In this document: positions 1-10,830 of the stretch, in pieces
How the letters are laid out: each line of letters opens with the position of its first letter
Position numbering within the stretch: the stretch's first letter is position 1
Assembly: GCA_030248295.1 (NCBI GenBank)
Contig: JASANH010000206.1
Coordinates: forward strand, 1 to 64,000
DNA length: 64,000 nucleotides
DNA from: Mesodorylaimus sp. YZB2_4
Lineage: Eukaryota > Nematoda > Enoplea > Dorylaimida > Dorylaimidae
Direction of reading: 5' to 3'
Program-made: the position numbers and the translations under genes
Notes under the pieces: model-generated
What the model was told of the DNA's origin: nothing
Seen by the model: the letters and a program-made list of their open reading frames with translations, nothing else
The model's database searches: none

Positions 1-215
1 TCTGCTTCAAAAATATAAAAAATTATGCACACAAACACTCGCGTTTTTTTACCTTGCGCCCTTTTTACGATCTTCTACTTGAACCCAGCGAGAATCGCAG
101 CATTAACAGCGCCACGATGAGACTCATTATAGGTGCCTTTAAAAGATATACGTACACTACTGGGCTGTCTTTGAAAACTCGCAGAAACAAAGGCAGTAGA
201 AACCCTTGAACTTAC

Positions 216-309
216 GCTTTTTCGCCGTATCAATCCTGCTTTTAGAAGGCAGTTCCGCCGTGAGAGCAGGAATGTCAGCAGGGGTTTCGGTTACAGCCGT
301 TTCGTCCAT
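216..309 (-). CDS. possible first exon, unknown gene
   Basis: An ATG on the minus strand opens about 31 codons rich in Thr, Ala, Pro and Glu and ending in Lys-Lys. A GTAAGT donor-like site follows, and without splicing the frame runs only about 16 codons more to a stop. No domain is recognised and no downstream exon falls in the window. It could equally be chance. Confidence 0.2.
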
Positions 310-639
310 GGCAAGCAACTTTTCGCATTCGTGAATAAAAAAATATCCACAAGATCTTTCTCAACAAAGTTCCAAATGACGGTGGGTAATATTCAAAAAA
401 TGATTTGATTTTTCAGCTTTGCACTCCAGACAGATCTATTTTGATATGATAAGGTCTATGATATTTATGTCTATGATAAGTGAACTTATTTTGACGCTAG
501 GGCATTTCGATGGATGAATATGGTGCACAGTGGCACAGCAAGCGATAGATTCAGATCTCGTGCGGGCACCGCTCGCGAGGTGCCGTCATCGCGCAGAGCC
601 TACCGTTTGCGATGTTTCCGCCTCGCAGTTAATACTTGG

Positions 640-812
640 AGGGGGACAATGAAAAGACTGCATTCCGGATGCCATGAGGCGGACACCACCAGTTTAAAGT
701 GTTGCCCTTTGGCCTGACAAATTTGCCTGCTGTTTTCATGAGGCTCATGAATGCCGTTTTAGCAGGGTTGAACTAAACACGATGCCTTATTTACTTAGAC
801 GACATTTGAGGA
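640..812 (+). pseudogene. Ty3/Gypsy reverse transcriptase fragment
   Basis: In the + strand frame from 651 one reads EKTAF, then LPFGLTN, then RLMNAV, and finally YLDD at about 787-808. These are the conserved core motifs of Gypsy RT in the right order. A stop lies just before YLDD and the reading breaks upstream of EKTAF, where a DVSASQ-like segment sits in another frame. The fragment stops beside the truncated 3' side of the minus-strand LINE. It is a dead scrap unrelated in orientation to the Gypsy element at 37.6-50.1 kb. Confidence 0.6.
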
Positions 813-834
813 TAAGTGATAAGTGATAAGATAA

Positions 835-2496
835 ACATAAGGTTTTGACAATCAAATTACGCCCGATCAAACTCAGCCCCCTAAGTTTCCAACGATTAAG
901 CAGCGCATCATAATTTTCAGCCCGTTTCTTGAAATTCAATACATATTCTTGTTCGGGATCACTACAATTCAAGTGAGCTCCTAGATACTTGAAAGGACCT
1001 TTTCCAATTCGGCAACCCAAATCAGCCAAGTCATTGCAATTTGCTCCTTCCAATGGGATAATCATGGTTTTCCTCAAATTTAGCTTCAAGCTAGATGGAG
1101 TTTCAAAAGCCCCCCGAAAAGTCCTATCGCACGACGAACTGACCGAGTCTGATTGTGGGTAGTAGCTGTATCATCTGCAAATTCAAGAATGGGCATTTTA
1201 CAACCGCCTAAAGCCAGTGCCGACGCCGTCATCTCAATCTTATAATAGGATGCAAACGATTGCATCACCAAAATAAAAAGGTAAGCAGAAATTGGATCCT
1301 CCTGACGGCAGCCTCGTTTTATCGGAAAAAAGGGAGTGGGTGAATCATTCACTGTCACTGAAGAATACACTTCATTGTTACATAATTTTACCATTTCAAT
1401 GAAGGAATTGGGAAAATTCATTTCATGTAAAAGCAGTTCTAGAAAATCACATTCCACAGAGTCAAAAGCTTTTTCGAAATCGTACAAAACAACGTATCCT
1501 TCCTCACTTCTAGACTTATACAAGGAAATCAGATCCGCTAATGATCTAATATGCTCACAAATGAAGCGACCTTTTAAATAAGACAACTGTTCAGGGGTAA
1601 CCAAAGAATCTAAGACTTTCGCCAATCGTCTGGCAAGTGCTTTAGAAAAAATTTTGTAGTCACAGGCGAGTAGAGCAATTACACGCCTAGAAGACTGATA
1701 TTTTGGTCTATCAACCTCAGGGACTGGTTTAGGTATCAACCTTATGCAAGACCTCCATTGATCTAGAGACAAAGTTCCAGACTCAACTGAGTGCCTTACA
1801 CAATCATGAAAAAAGGAAACAGCTCTGTCTAAAATGTTTTTAAAAAATCGGTTGGGAACCCATTTAGCCCTGGAGCTTTGTTCAGAGCAAAGAAAAAGAC
1901 CGCTGCTCTTAAGTCCTTTTCGGAAATCGGACCTTCCATCATTTTCTTTTGTTCATCCGACAACCTAGGAAGTAAGGGGTTCTTTAGAAACCTGTCCAAA
2001 TCAGCGCTACATACAGGAAGCTTGTGCCTTTTTGACAGAGGGGTCAGAAAAAAAGATCCTATTTGGTCTTTGATGACAGACTGGTCATCCACCATCTGTC
2101 CGTTTACTTCAATACAATCGAGTATTGTATCTTTGTTGCGCTTTTTCTCCATTTGAAAGAAATATCGAATGCTTTTTTCCCCCAGCCCCGCCCACCTCAC
2201 CCGAGCTCTGATCATGGCTGCTTTAGCTCTCGCTTCTTCCAGCCTCACAATCTCAGCTCTACAAAAGGCTAATCGTTCCAGTCCCGTGGAAACGTCATAG
2301 TCCGGGAATTGCTCTGGGATTTCAAGAAGAATTCTTGAAAGTAGGGTAATTTCTGACAAGAGTTCCCTAGATTCTCCTTCCTGCTGTTTCTTAAGATTGC
2401 AGGCAAAGCCAATGCTCTCGCCTCGAAGACTCGAAAGCAAAAAATCCCAGTTAACACTGGGAGAAGAAAAGCTCTTAGAGGATTCTTAGAATTCAT
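835..2496 (-). pseudogene. LINE ORF2 reverse transcriptase domain, 3' truncated
   Basis: The linker and RT are spread over frames at 2269-2496, 1829-2440, 1086-1772 and 835-1089. Visible RT signatures are ALLACDYKIFSKALA, YDFEKAFDS (first catalytic Asp) and LEFADDTATT (catalytic FADD). The normally invariant RGxRQGDPxS box reads RGCRQEDPIS, so the Gly before DP is Glu, which probably hurts activity by itself. The last recognisable part is the LSLIGRxxIVKTL thumb-like motif near 840; everything C-terminal is missing. It belongs to the L1/Tx1-like lineage. Confidence 0.85.
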
Positions 2497-2499
2497 TCA

Positions 2500-3338
2500 C
2501 TACTTTCCTGATACAACATATGCTTTATTGCTCAGCAAAGAAGAATTAAATTTCCAATATGGAGACCTAAAGCTTATACTGCCTTCATGGACAGCGTACT
2601 TAAAAAAGAACATAGAATGGTCTGAAAAAGGGACCTGCTTTACCTTAAGCGCAGAGAAAAATTGCCTCAGATCCCTCGGGGTGAAAAAATAATCTATTCT
2701 AGAGAAAACTATGGGATTTGATTGAAACCTGGTGTAACCACGCTCATCGCCTTTTAGAGACCTCCAGAGATCTTCCAGTTCAAATTTTTCTGCAACACGA
2801 AGCAGTTCTACCGCAACCTCAGTTCGAGAAAAGGGTCGTGTACCACTATAAGTACTTTTATCTAGCCAAGAAAAATGAGTGTTCAAATCTCCGCCCAGAA
2901 TCAGTGGGTTGGAATCTTCAGATAATTTGGTTATGAGCTCTGCACCCACATTTTTAATTAGAGTTACACGCCACGAATTATCATAAGGGGGAGCATAAAT
3001 ATTCACTAACCAAAAAGTTCTGTTCAAAAAAGCCACCTTGAGCACCAACAAGGTACCCTCAAAAAGAGATGATTCAGCAATGATCAAGATGGGGGATATC
3101 TACGAAAAAAAATCGCTACTCCACATTTATATTCAGTACCGTGTGACATATAAACTTCCCAACCCCACTCAGACCTCCAAATTCGATAATCACTCTCTAT
3201 CGAGTGAGTTTCCTGTAAAAAAGCTACGTCAACCATATTATCTCTCAAAAAATTATAAACCGTTCTTCGCTTCAACCTCTCCCTCATGCCTCGCACATTC
3301 AACGTTGCTATTCTAAGGGACATGAAAAGACAGCGCAA
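2500..3338 (-). pseudogene. LINE ORF2 endonuclease domain (APE type)
   Basis: The Mg-dependent endonuclease nicks target DNA for target-primed reverse transcription. The start reads ATLNVRG, followed by FLQETH, then VNIYAP, LGGDLNT, SRIDYFF and SDHSMF, the full set of APE-type endonuclease motifs including the final SDH. Two overlapping frames (3084-3338 and 2500-3087) carry the pieces, so one frameshift lies near 3085. The domain then breaks before the RT part at about 2496. Confidence 0.85.
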
Positions 3339-3466
3339 AAAAATTTAAGCCGCCAACACAAGGGCCACATTTTGGTAAGTTAGTATTAGGAAAAAAGGAA
3401 AAAAAACCAACCATATTTTAAAGCCGTCCAGTGCACGCCCTCTCAAGTACCTACTACAGTTTCCAC

Positions 3467-4586
3467 TCACTTCCTGCCAGCCTTGACCCTGCTAATCGCT
3501 TCCTTGGCGACTTGATTGAAATATCGATAGCGATCGATTCCAAGTGAAGTGCCACCGTATTTTCGAACGACTGCCAAAATTGCACCAATTTTTTCCTCCG
3601 CCATAATTTCCAAAATTCGAGATGCCGCCTTCGGCTCCTTGTCGTCGTCAAAGAAAGAATTGACTGATCCACCGGATGAAGAAAGGGCGGCAATAATGAC
3701 ATTATCTTTGACACGATCGACCGAGAACGGCAATTTCCATGTGCCAATGGAGGCATCCACGATCTCTGCTGGTTTAACTGTACCGTTCCATGGCATCAAT
3801 ACAGCACACATCTTGTGCTTTCCGACCTCCAAAGTTGGTGTAATGATTGGTGAAGGGCCCTCGAACTCTCGAATATCAGATGGCTTTAATTTATCCAAGG
3901 CTGATTGGGCCAATGCAGCATAGCTAGAATTAATCGCACGTTTAGGACCAGACGCAGGGCAAATCTGCATACGGCCAATGGACACCGATGGTTTCGCACA
4001 GTTGATCCGTACAGATTTCTGTTCGTTTTCGCTGTACGCTTTTTTTATTGCCTCCGACATTTCCACTCGCAAATCTGCGGGTAGGACTCGTCTAATTTGA
4101 ACCTGAAATTTCTTGTAAATGACGAAGGAATTTGCACAGATGACGTCAACCTGCTCCGACGATAAGACAGTGATTGAGACAGAAATCCGAGGCAGCTGAT
4201 TCGCGTTGTTAGAGGGCTTCGATTGAACAAAGAAAAAATCAAGCAACATCCAACTTTGCAGACCCAGGTTCTCAAAAATATCGATTATCGCCTGCTTGAC
4301 ACCAAATTTCGAAAATTTAATTTTGTAAGCCGAGAAGACGAACTTGACTTGCCGTTTCAATCGCTTCTTTTTGCGAGAGACGTTGTTGAAGGTCCGACAC
4401 CTTCTGCTCAAGTGCTTCAATTTTGTGATCGCGAAGAGCCAACTGCTCAGCGAACGAGTCGATTTTCTTATTAATGGACTCGAAAGATCTTGAATTCTTC
4501 TCATCACAGAGTTGAATTTGATCCATGATCGTCTTGAGAGTGATGGCCTGATCGGGCGACGATTCTCTCGATCGCTTGGATGACAT
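3467..4586 (-). pseudogene. LINE ORF1: coiled coil, RRM-like core, IMPACT-like C-terminus
   Basis: The N-terminus (from the Met at about 4586) is Ser/Arg-rich and then forms a heptad-like Glu/Gln/Leu coiled coil to about 4317. A frameshift near 4320 moves to the next frame, which holds a segment resembling the RNA-binding core of L1 ORF1 (an IRRVLP motif and a later VSIGRM). The last 80 or so residues read like the IMPACT/YigZ (UPF0029) domain: FFDDDKEPKAASRIL, then VVRKYGGTSLGIDRYRY, then NQVAKEAI. The IMPACT family has the same D-x-E..AA/GGR..L, RxYGG..LGxDR and N..A pattern. ORF1 normally binds element RNA; the extra domain is unusual. The stop at 3467 lies about 130 bp before the endonuclease start. 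Confidence 0.7.
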
Positions 4587-4824
4587 TCTATTTGACGTAA
4601 CAAGAATCGATACAAAATATAAGGACACGTAGGCAAAAAAGACTGCAAACGCTTGCTTTTTATCGATCTATAGAACTATAAGGGCGTAAACAAGACAAGG
4701 GCCTCTACGCTCGCATTGAAGAGAAAAACTATACGCAACCGTCTCACTCGAGCGCAGGGGAAGGTATGACGATACTTGATTCATGCAGCCGAATGCATTG
4801 CTCACCAGAGGCACAAATAACCTG

Positions 4825-7208
4825 TTAAATCCTTGACACACGAAAAACTAAAAATATATTTAGAATATTAGTTAAGTATCTCAAAGGCTTCCTTACCTCA
4901 AATGCAAAGGTGCTGTAATTTTGCACGGGACCCAAAAGTCGCGCATATTTTGTCATATGTCGAGTGGCGTGGATGTTGTGAGTGCTGTTTTTCTCGCCAA
5001 GAAACCTCGAAACCAAACCCTGCCATTGATCGACTAGGCAATCCAGTTCGGGCAAATCTTGAGAATAAATTTTATCTTGAGTCAAGCGGCGACTGATTTC
5101 GTTGTAGCACTAGCCAATGCCAGAAGTCGATCCCGTCCTGTCCGTGGCGCAATAAAACATCCTTGAAAATTGGTACTATCGCGCACAAAATCATGTGCTT
5201 GTATTCGATGGCTTTGCTCTGTTTCCACCGATCCAATGGTTGAGCTGTTCGTCGAAACTCGTAAGGAAAACGTATCTGAAAGATAGTGTAATTTCAGATT
5301 GCCTAGCTATCCACTGGTTACCCTAGCTTACTTGCGATTGAGCTATACTCTCCTTCCCCAGTTCTTTTTTGCTGATGTGCCATCCTTTTCTGCTGCCTCT
5401 CACCTGAGGTTCCAGCAAAGCAGTTAAAAGTCGATCAACGGCACCGCGGTACGACTGATGCATGAAATCTAATGGATTTTGTTTTCCAATATCCATGAAT
5501 TTGGTGAGAACAGATTCGCCCTTGAGGCCCATAATCGGCTCTTTGCTGGCCCTCCTTTTGATCTAAATAACATGCATTGTTTCGTTTTTAAATTCAGATT
5601 TGATATCGTAATGGGTGTGGTTTAAAAAACTTTTCAAGGAAAGCCGTAAAATTGGCTTGGCTTTGTCATAGGTTGCATGGCCCTACATTGGAAAATCACC
5701 TTGGCGAGCGGATAGTGTTAAAAAATTTCAGCAAATATACCTATTACAGCTCAAAGGTGGTTCTTTGGCTAGCTGTTGATTATTATAATCGTACCTTTAA
5801 ATATTGATAAGCTTTCTGATACCATTCGGAGGTTCTCTCCGGCGAGTAGAAAGCGTACGGCCAGCAAAAAGTTCCATCTATTTTCATTCCTACGTCTGGA
5901 CAGTCCATACAGCCGAACAAACCATTGAACTGTGTATGTTCCAAAATGCTCGCTCTTGCTGGCAGATCAAATACAGTTGCTAAAATTCGAAGTTTGACAG
6001 CGTGAATATTTTCAGATGACTAGGCGATTCCGATGTTTTGAAGCCGATCCAGTTCCATAAGCGGGACCTAGAGAAAAATATAACTTAGCAGGGCACACAC
6101 AGCCCGCACAATAATAATAGTTCCAGCAGCATACTTTTAATAGAATCTACCAGTCGGGCTTGTGCACCCCGAGCCACATTGCCCATAAAATGCAGTTCTC
6201 AAAAGAATAACGCATGTTTGGAGGTAGTTTAGCGATGACGGAGTTGACTGGCCATAAGCTGCCTGTGCTTGCGTACATTGGTCGCGCTCCGTCGGCATTC
6301 ATGATGAGATTATTAGTTAAAACTCCTTCAGCTGGATTCTCGCCGAACGACTGGTATAATTCTCCATTTGTGACATCAGTGACGTATCTATGTGATTGTG
6401 CGACCTTGAATTCATTAATGTATGCAAGCATTGTTGATAGGCGCACTTTGATCAATGCAGTGATCTATAATCAATCTAGCTTTTCTGTAAGCCAAACAAG
6501 TACCGGCTGAAAACCACTACCTTGCCGTTCCAAGCTACAGGTAAAATACCGACTTGGGCTTTGCTTGATGTTGTATTTCGAGCAACTTGGGTTTTGACAG
6601 AGCTTGCCATCAAAAGCACAGCTGCAACTTTCGCAGACTGTTTCGATCGCAATCACAATCGTGCCCCGCTTTTTCTCAATTTCAACCTCGACAATGCGTT
6701 TGCATGCGCGATAGCTTAAAAACTCTCCTTTAATTGATGGCTTAAGGCAGATGCTGATCAATTTGATGACACCGTCCATGGCACAGTCGCTGATCCGAAA
6801 TTGCCGCTGCAAAGATATGATCAGGGTGGCCACCTGGATCACGGTCAATGAAGAATGAACATGACGAAATGTCCAAAAGAAATTATCATGTGCCGTTTCG
6901 GTAAGATCGATATCGTCGTGATCTGACCGATCAACGCCTACGTCGACCAAGTCCGTCCCATCATCTCGGTTATGAGTTTTATCGTTCAATACTGAAGCCT
7001 GAATAAAATCGTCACTCAAAAGCCAATCGTCAGTCGATTTCTGGCTGGATGAAGCTTCCAAATGACTAAAATCAGTTTGTTGATCACTCAGCGCTGGGTT
7101 CTGTTGATGAGTGCTTTCGTTCGTTGCTGAATCGAAGGACTCTTGCCGCCCTATACGCTTTCTTCCTTTTCTTCCAGTGGGCGGCCTCCCTCTCCTCACC
7201 ATTTGCAA
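4825..7208 (-). pseudogene. CACTA/EnSpm-like transposase (Tnp2 type), multi-exon, broken
   Basis: Minus-strand pieces follow the order of animal-type Tnp2 transposases. 6471-7208: acidic N-terminus, a helical segment and a CxxC..C zinc-like cluster. 6147-6455: NADGARPMYASTGSLWPV, the DDE Asp-Gly motif, and a KLPPN box. 5795-6068 (bounded by a TTTCTCTAG acceptor and a GTACGA donor): FDLPARASILEHTQFNG with a CxxC pair. 5350-5575: GLKGESVL and a DFMH-like motif. About 5090-5290: IRFPYEFRRTAQP. 4825-5085: GPVQNYSTFAFE. In-frame stops lie near 6460-6475 (two) and in the 5795-6068 exon (TAG). No CACTA termini or target duplication were found. Cut-and-paste transposition would be its role; it is dead. 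Confidence 0.7.
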
Positions 7209-7209
7209 A

Positions 7210-8056
7210 AACCTATTGCACCGGCCAGAAAAAATATGGCAATGTGAGTCCCAAAGTAATAAGCAAACATGCTCGTGTCAAGTCTCGATTGTTTGTCTAT
7301 ACGGCGTGAGCAATCATTTTTTCTTCACATTGCACGCTCTTATCAGACCTGCGAGAATTCGTTTGGGATCTCATATCAAAACCGTCTCATCCTGTGCGCG
7401 CGTACCCGTGGTTTTTGTGACCACATTTCAAATGCGAGTCAATCAGATTTCAGCTTCGTGGGGGGCGGGGGGGGGGGGACAATCATCCATCATTTGGTCT
7501 TTGAATTTAAACATGGACGGATTTTTTTTCATGGCGTGTTTTAATAACTTAGAAAATGATTGCACGTGGATCCATAGAAAATCAAGCGAGCCAAAGAATT
7601 CTTCGTGGAAAAAGAAACTTGGTCGACCGATAAAATGGCTTTGAAAGTATGTAATAGGCATGGACTAGGCATGTGCCGTGCCCTCTGGCCTATGTGTGCA
7701 CTGGTTCAGGGAACCGGTCCGCCTCTCCTAAGTCAGGGCCAGCACGAGACCGAGAGCGAGGTCGAGGTCGAGTGACTGGTCTGATTGCAGACATCGGATG
7801 AGAACTAGTCTTGAGTGCCTGATCTGAACTTGCTCTGTCAGCACTTCGGGCTCGGGTCCGTCAGAACCCCTTTGACGGCCGGCACGTGCGGCTGCTCCTC
7901 GAGTTGTGAGTCTATACGGCCTCATTGGTGTGGGGTAGTAAACTATATCAATAAGTGTCCGTGGACTGCGTTGGTTGGTTCCTGGCTTGAGCCATCCTCT
8001 GGTCAGCCCTAGTGCTACCTAGGGCGAGCCAAGTATTTCAGGTACAGTTAAGCGAA
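7210..8056. other. gene-poor stretch with a G tract
   Basis: No convincing gene is seen on either strand. The main landmark is a G run at about 7460-7478, interrupted once. Short open frames here have no recognisable motif and overlap each other. Confidence 0.5.
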
Positions 8057-8515
8057 TTACGAGAGCAGACAAAATTCTTCAGCAACCTTGATGATTTCAC
8101 TTTCTTCCTTCGCAGTAGCTTTGGCACTGATTTGTCGATAGACGCTATCTTCAAATGCTTCACTTTTCATTGTCCAATTTTGCGATGGAGTATGACCATC
8201 TTCGATCATCGCGTAATACTGTGCTTTCTTTACCAAATGCCTGAAAGCATGATAGTCAGTAACCTAGGAACAGTATCACTCTGGTATTAGTATCACCTGC
8301 AGTTTGACTTACGATTAGCTATGCTTATCATGCTTACTTTCGGTTTTTCGAAAAGTCCTGTCCCGCTTGACTAACTCTTCCGAGCCATCCATTTTTATCC
8401 TCCTCGTACTTGCGAGCCTCATATTCTTGCAGTTTCTGACGAATAGCCGCATCTTCTTTTATACGCTTCATTAGACGATTCTTTTCTTGTTCGAAGCATA
8501 ACTTTCTGATAATTT
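8057..8515 (-). CDS. unidentified host gene, last two exons
   Basis: Exon 8338-8515 has the acceptor TTTTTCAG and the donor GTAAGC; exon 8057-8240 has the acceptor GCTTTCAG and ends in TAA. The frame is kept across the 97-bp intron (Lys codon split AA|G), which supports a real gene. Together the exons give about 120 residues, helical and charged (Glu/Lys/Arg/Gln-rich, coiled-coil-like in the first exon), with a C-terminal stretch containing HTPSQNWTM. A short upstream exon may lie near 8571-8600 and would join in frame. No family is recognised with confidence; the helical basic character would suit a small structural or organellar protein, but that is a guess. Confidence 0.55.
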
Positions 8516-8939
8516 CTGAAAAAGAACCCGGTCATATTATGAGCATACAATAATATAGTCAAACCATACTTTTTGCGCATTCATTTTCGGTTGGATCTTT
8601 TCAGGCGAGAAGTTGGCGTCGCTGGTTTCCACTTTGCTGACGGCTAGCACGGATCAGGAAGTAGTAACAAATTCGATCTCCCTACATCTCCAATCCCAGT
8701 TTTCCCAAGAAGCTGGCTGCGTTTTTGGAATACAGTGGATTCAATGTCGCGCGAGTACGACCTGCCTGTAATTGCTGCGCAGTTTGCGAAAAGTTCTCGC
8801 AGTAATATAGTTTTAGGTCAATCTGGTGGAAAGTTAGAAATTGGCGGGATGATGTGTGCAAATGTGTCAATTTTCAACGTACAGTATGCCCACGGTTTCC
8901 CAATATTTTTTAGTCAATAATAGTCACAAATAAACAAAA

Positions 8940-9130
8940 GACTTACACGTGGTAAGATAACCCACGAAGCTTTAGGGATCGCTTTGAGGCTGGAACCCTA
9001 AACCAGCCACCCCGGAGGGCTCAGCTTTAGTGACGCTGCTCAGTGCAAATGTGCCACGCCCACCAGGATTCGATCCCGCAAACTTCCGCTTGCGATCCTG
9101 ATGTCGTACCACTGAGCTATCAGGGCCACG
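8940..9130 (-). repeat. tRNA-derived SINE
   Basis: The minus strand carries a pol III A box (TAGCTCAGTGGT, 9108-9119) and a B box close to consensus (GGATCGAATCC, 9066-9076) at tRNA-like spacing. The D and T arms are recognisable, but the acceptor stem pairs only partly and the anticodon stem is poor, so this is not a working tRNA. A GC-rich body of about 130 bp follows toward 8940. The layout is that of a tRNA-headed SINE; tail and target duplication are unclear. Confidence 0.5.
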
Positions 9131-9154
9131 AAAAGAGAAAAACTAGCAGCTCAC

Positions 9155-9414
9155 TCAAACTTGGTCGAGTGTAAAGTGCAGCCCCTCCTTGCCTGGAGGA
9201 AGATCATCCCCAGTGCTCTCACTGCACACTGCTTCACACGCTGACCAAGGCTGCGTGTTATCGCACGTGTGGCCTGACCAACCGAAATAACCAACTAGGC
9301 CGAAAGTTGGATTTCCAGTGTTGAAAGAGTATTGGCGGAGTAACGCTGGATTGCTGTCACGAGCTTCACGGATTTTGTTTGACCAATCGGTAGTGTAGAT
9401 TAAGTCAAGACCCG
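9155..9414 (-). CDS. putative coding exon, unknown protein
   Basis: The minus-strand frame is open for about 86 codons and ends in TGA at 9155-9157. It has a balanced, protein-like composition: IYTTDWSNKIREARDSNPA, then FGLVGYFGWSGHTC and a small Cys cluster. It starts after an AG at 9415. A GTAAAT donor-like site at 9441-9446 closes an upstream piece (ELIA..), and joining the two keeps the frame if a 32-nt intron (9415-9446) is real. It has no ATG of its own. Function is unknown; the four Cys suggest an extracellular protein. Its stop lies about 25 bp from the SINE. Confidence 0.4.
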
Positions 9415-9449
9415 CTTATTATCGTTCGACCCTAATCTCCATTTACCTG

Positions 9450-10600
9450 CTATGAGTTCGGAAAACGAGTCTATTTCGCCGATATTTAGAGGAAATTAGC
9501 CGAGTTGTGTTCTACCACTCGTTGGACTTGCAATGTTCTCCATGGATGCTGAGATCAGCTAGTAGCTCTATGCACGACTAGTCGTTCGTTTCGAATTTCG
9601 TTTTCTTATTGTAAGTTTTTTAGGTTGATTTCACTTGGCCAGGTGTCTTCATGCGAAACACGATTCTGGAATTGCTCGACAGGGAAATTCACGATCCAAG
9701 GACAGCAATATTTTCAGTCCAGGACTGTCTTTCATGCTGTTCGGAACGGTTATCTGTATTTGCAGACAAGGTCACGTAATTAGTCACAGTATGGGACTGG
9801 ATATTTTAGATGCACTGACTACAGGGAAAATACGCAATACGCAAACTTTCACGCATACTTTTTGGAGTATGCGATTCGTTTATGACGCAATACGCATGCG
9901 CATTCGAGAGACTTTGCGTATGCGCATTCAAATCAAGTGATTCTACTAACCGTAGTGCAAAGTAACTTCGATATATGGACCCTTTGTAAGGCCATGGTCA
10001 ACACAAAATTTGGATACACAAACAGGTCAAAAGTACTGTAGTTTTAGAAGTTCCCACAACTTCAGACTGTCTATATTCATCTAATGGCATCTGGAAAATG
10101 TTTAAGTTTTATTCTCCTCCTCCCTGGAAATTCTTCTCGCCCCCTTCCCGCGCCTGGTTATTCTCCCAACTCTATACCCGTGTGTACATATGGTTTTTGG
10201 AATACGGTCACATTTGTGTTATTGAATACTCAAGTATGCGTAATCAGTTATATACCCTTTAGGGAAGTCAATGGGCGCAAGGTTTTTTTTGAAATATTTT
10301 ATCTCCATGGCTTTTTCTTCCGACCATATATATCGCCTATTTATGGTTAGACCAAGGGTGTTGTGTGGGCTTGAATTCGTAGTAGTTGATACATATTTGT
10401 CGTCACACCTTTATATTTTCGAAAAAGACGCGGGTCAGAAAACTTGCTGCAGCTTAGTTTCTGTCAGAAACCGAAACCTTTGTGGTGGCTTATAAATCAA
10501 TATGTCATACGCTTGCAGTTATCGCATTCAATTATATCTATGTTCTGAGGTCAAACATAGTTTGGAAAACTGGGACTCAGATAATCTAAGCAGTGCTAAA
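9450..10600. other. no gene recognised
   Basis: Nothing supportable as a gene. Around 9826-9935 there is a cluster of TACGCA / TATGCG / GCGCAT words on both strands, a short degenerate palindromic repeat. The rest is AT-rich with scattered short frames. Confidence 0.45.
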
Positions 10601-10830
10601 ACTTGGGAAAATGAAAATTTTGCAGCCAAATCAGGAAACCTTACCTTTTCTGTACTTGTTGATATTGCTGGAGTTCAGTAAATCAGTTGAAACTGGCGTG
10701 ACAGTGGGGGGAGCACTGCGTGAGAAACGACATTTTGTTTTATTTTTATCTTTCTTCCTCCCATATTCTATATTTTTTATTTTTTTAGATTGTTTTTTGA
10801 TTACAAAAGTTTTTTTCAATTTTTTATTTT

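Larger units (their letters stand above)
835..4640 (-). mobile_element. LINE (L1/Tx1-like non-LTR retrotransposon), decayed
   Basis: Minus-strand order is ORF1 (coiled coil, RRM-like core, IMPACT-like tail), apurinic endonuclease, then reverse transcriptase, which is standard for two-ORF LINEs with an APE nuclease. ORF2 stops after the thumb region at about 835, so the connector and C-terminal zinc motif are missing. No poly-A or target-site duplication can be seen. At its 3' side a short GATAAGT repeat separates it from a Gypsy RT scrap. Several frameshifts show that it is inactive. Confidence 0.85.

Noticed and set aside
9060-9130. A functional tRNA gene on the minus strand
   Set aside because: The A and B boxes are good, but the acceptor and anticodon stems do not pair well, so it is called a tRNA-derived SINE.
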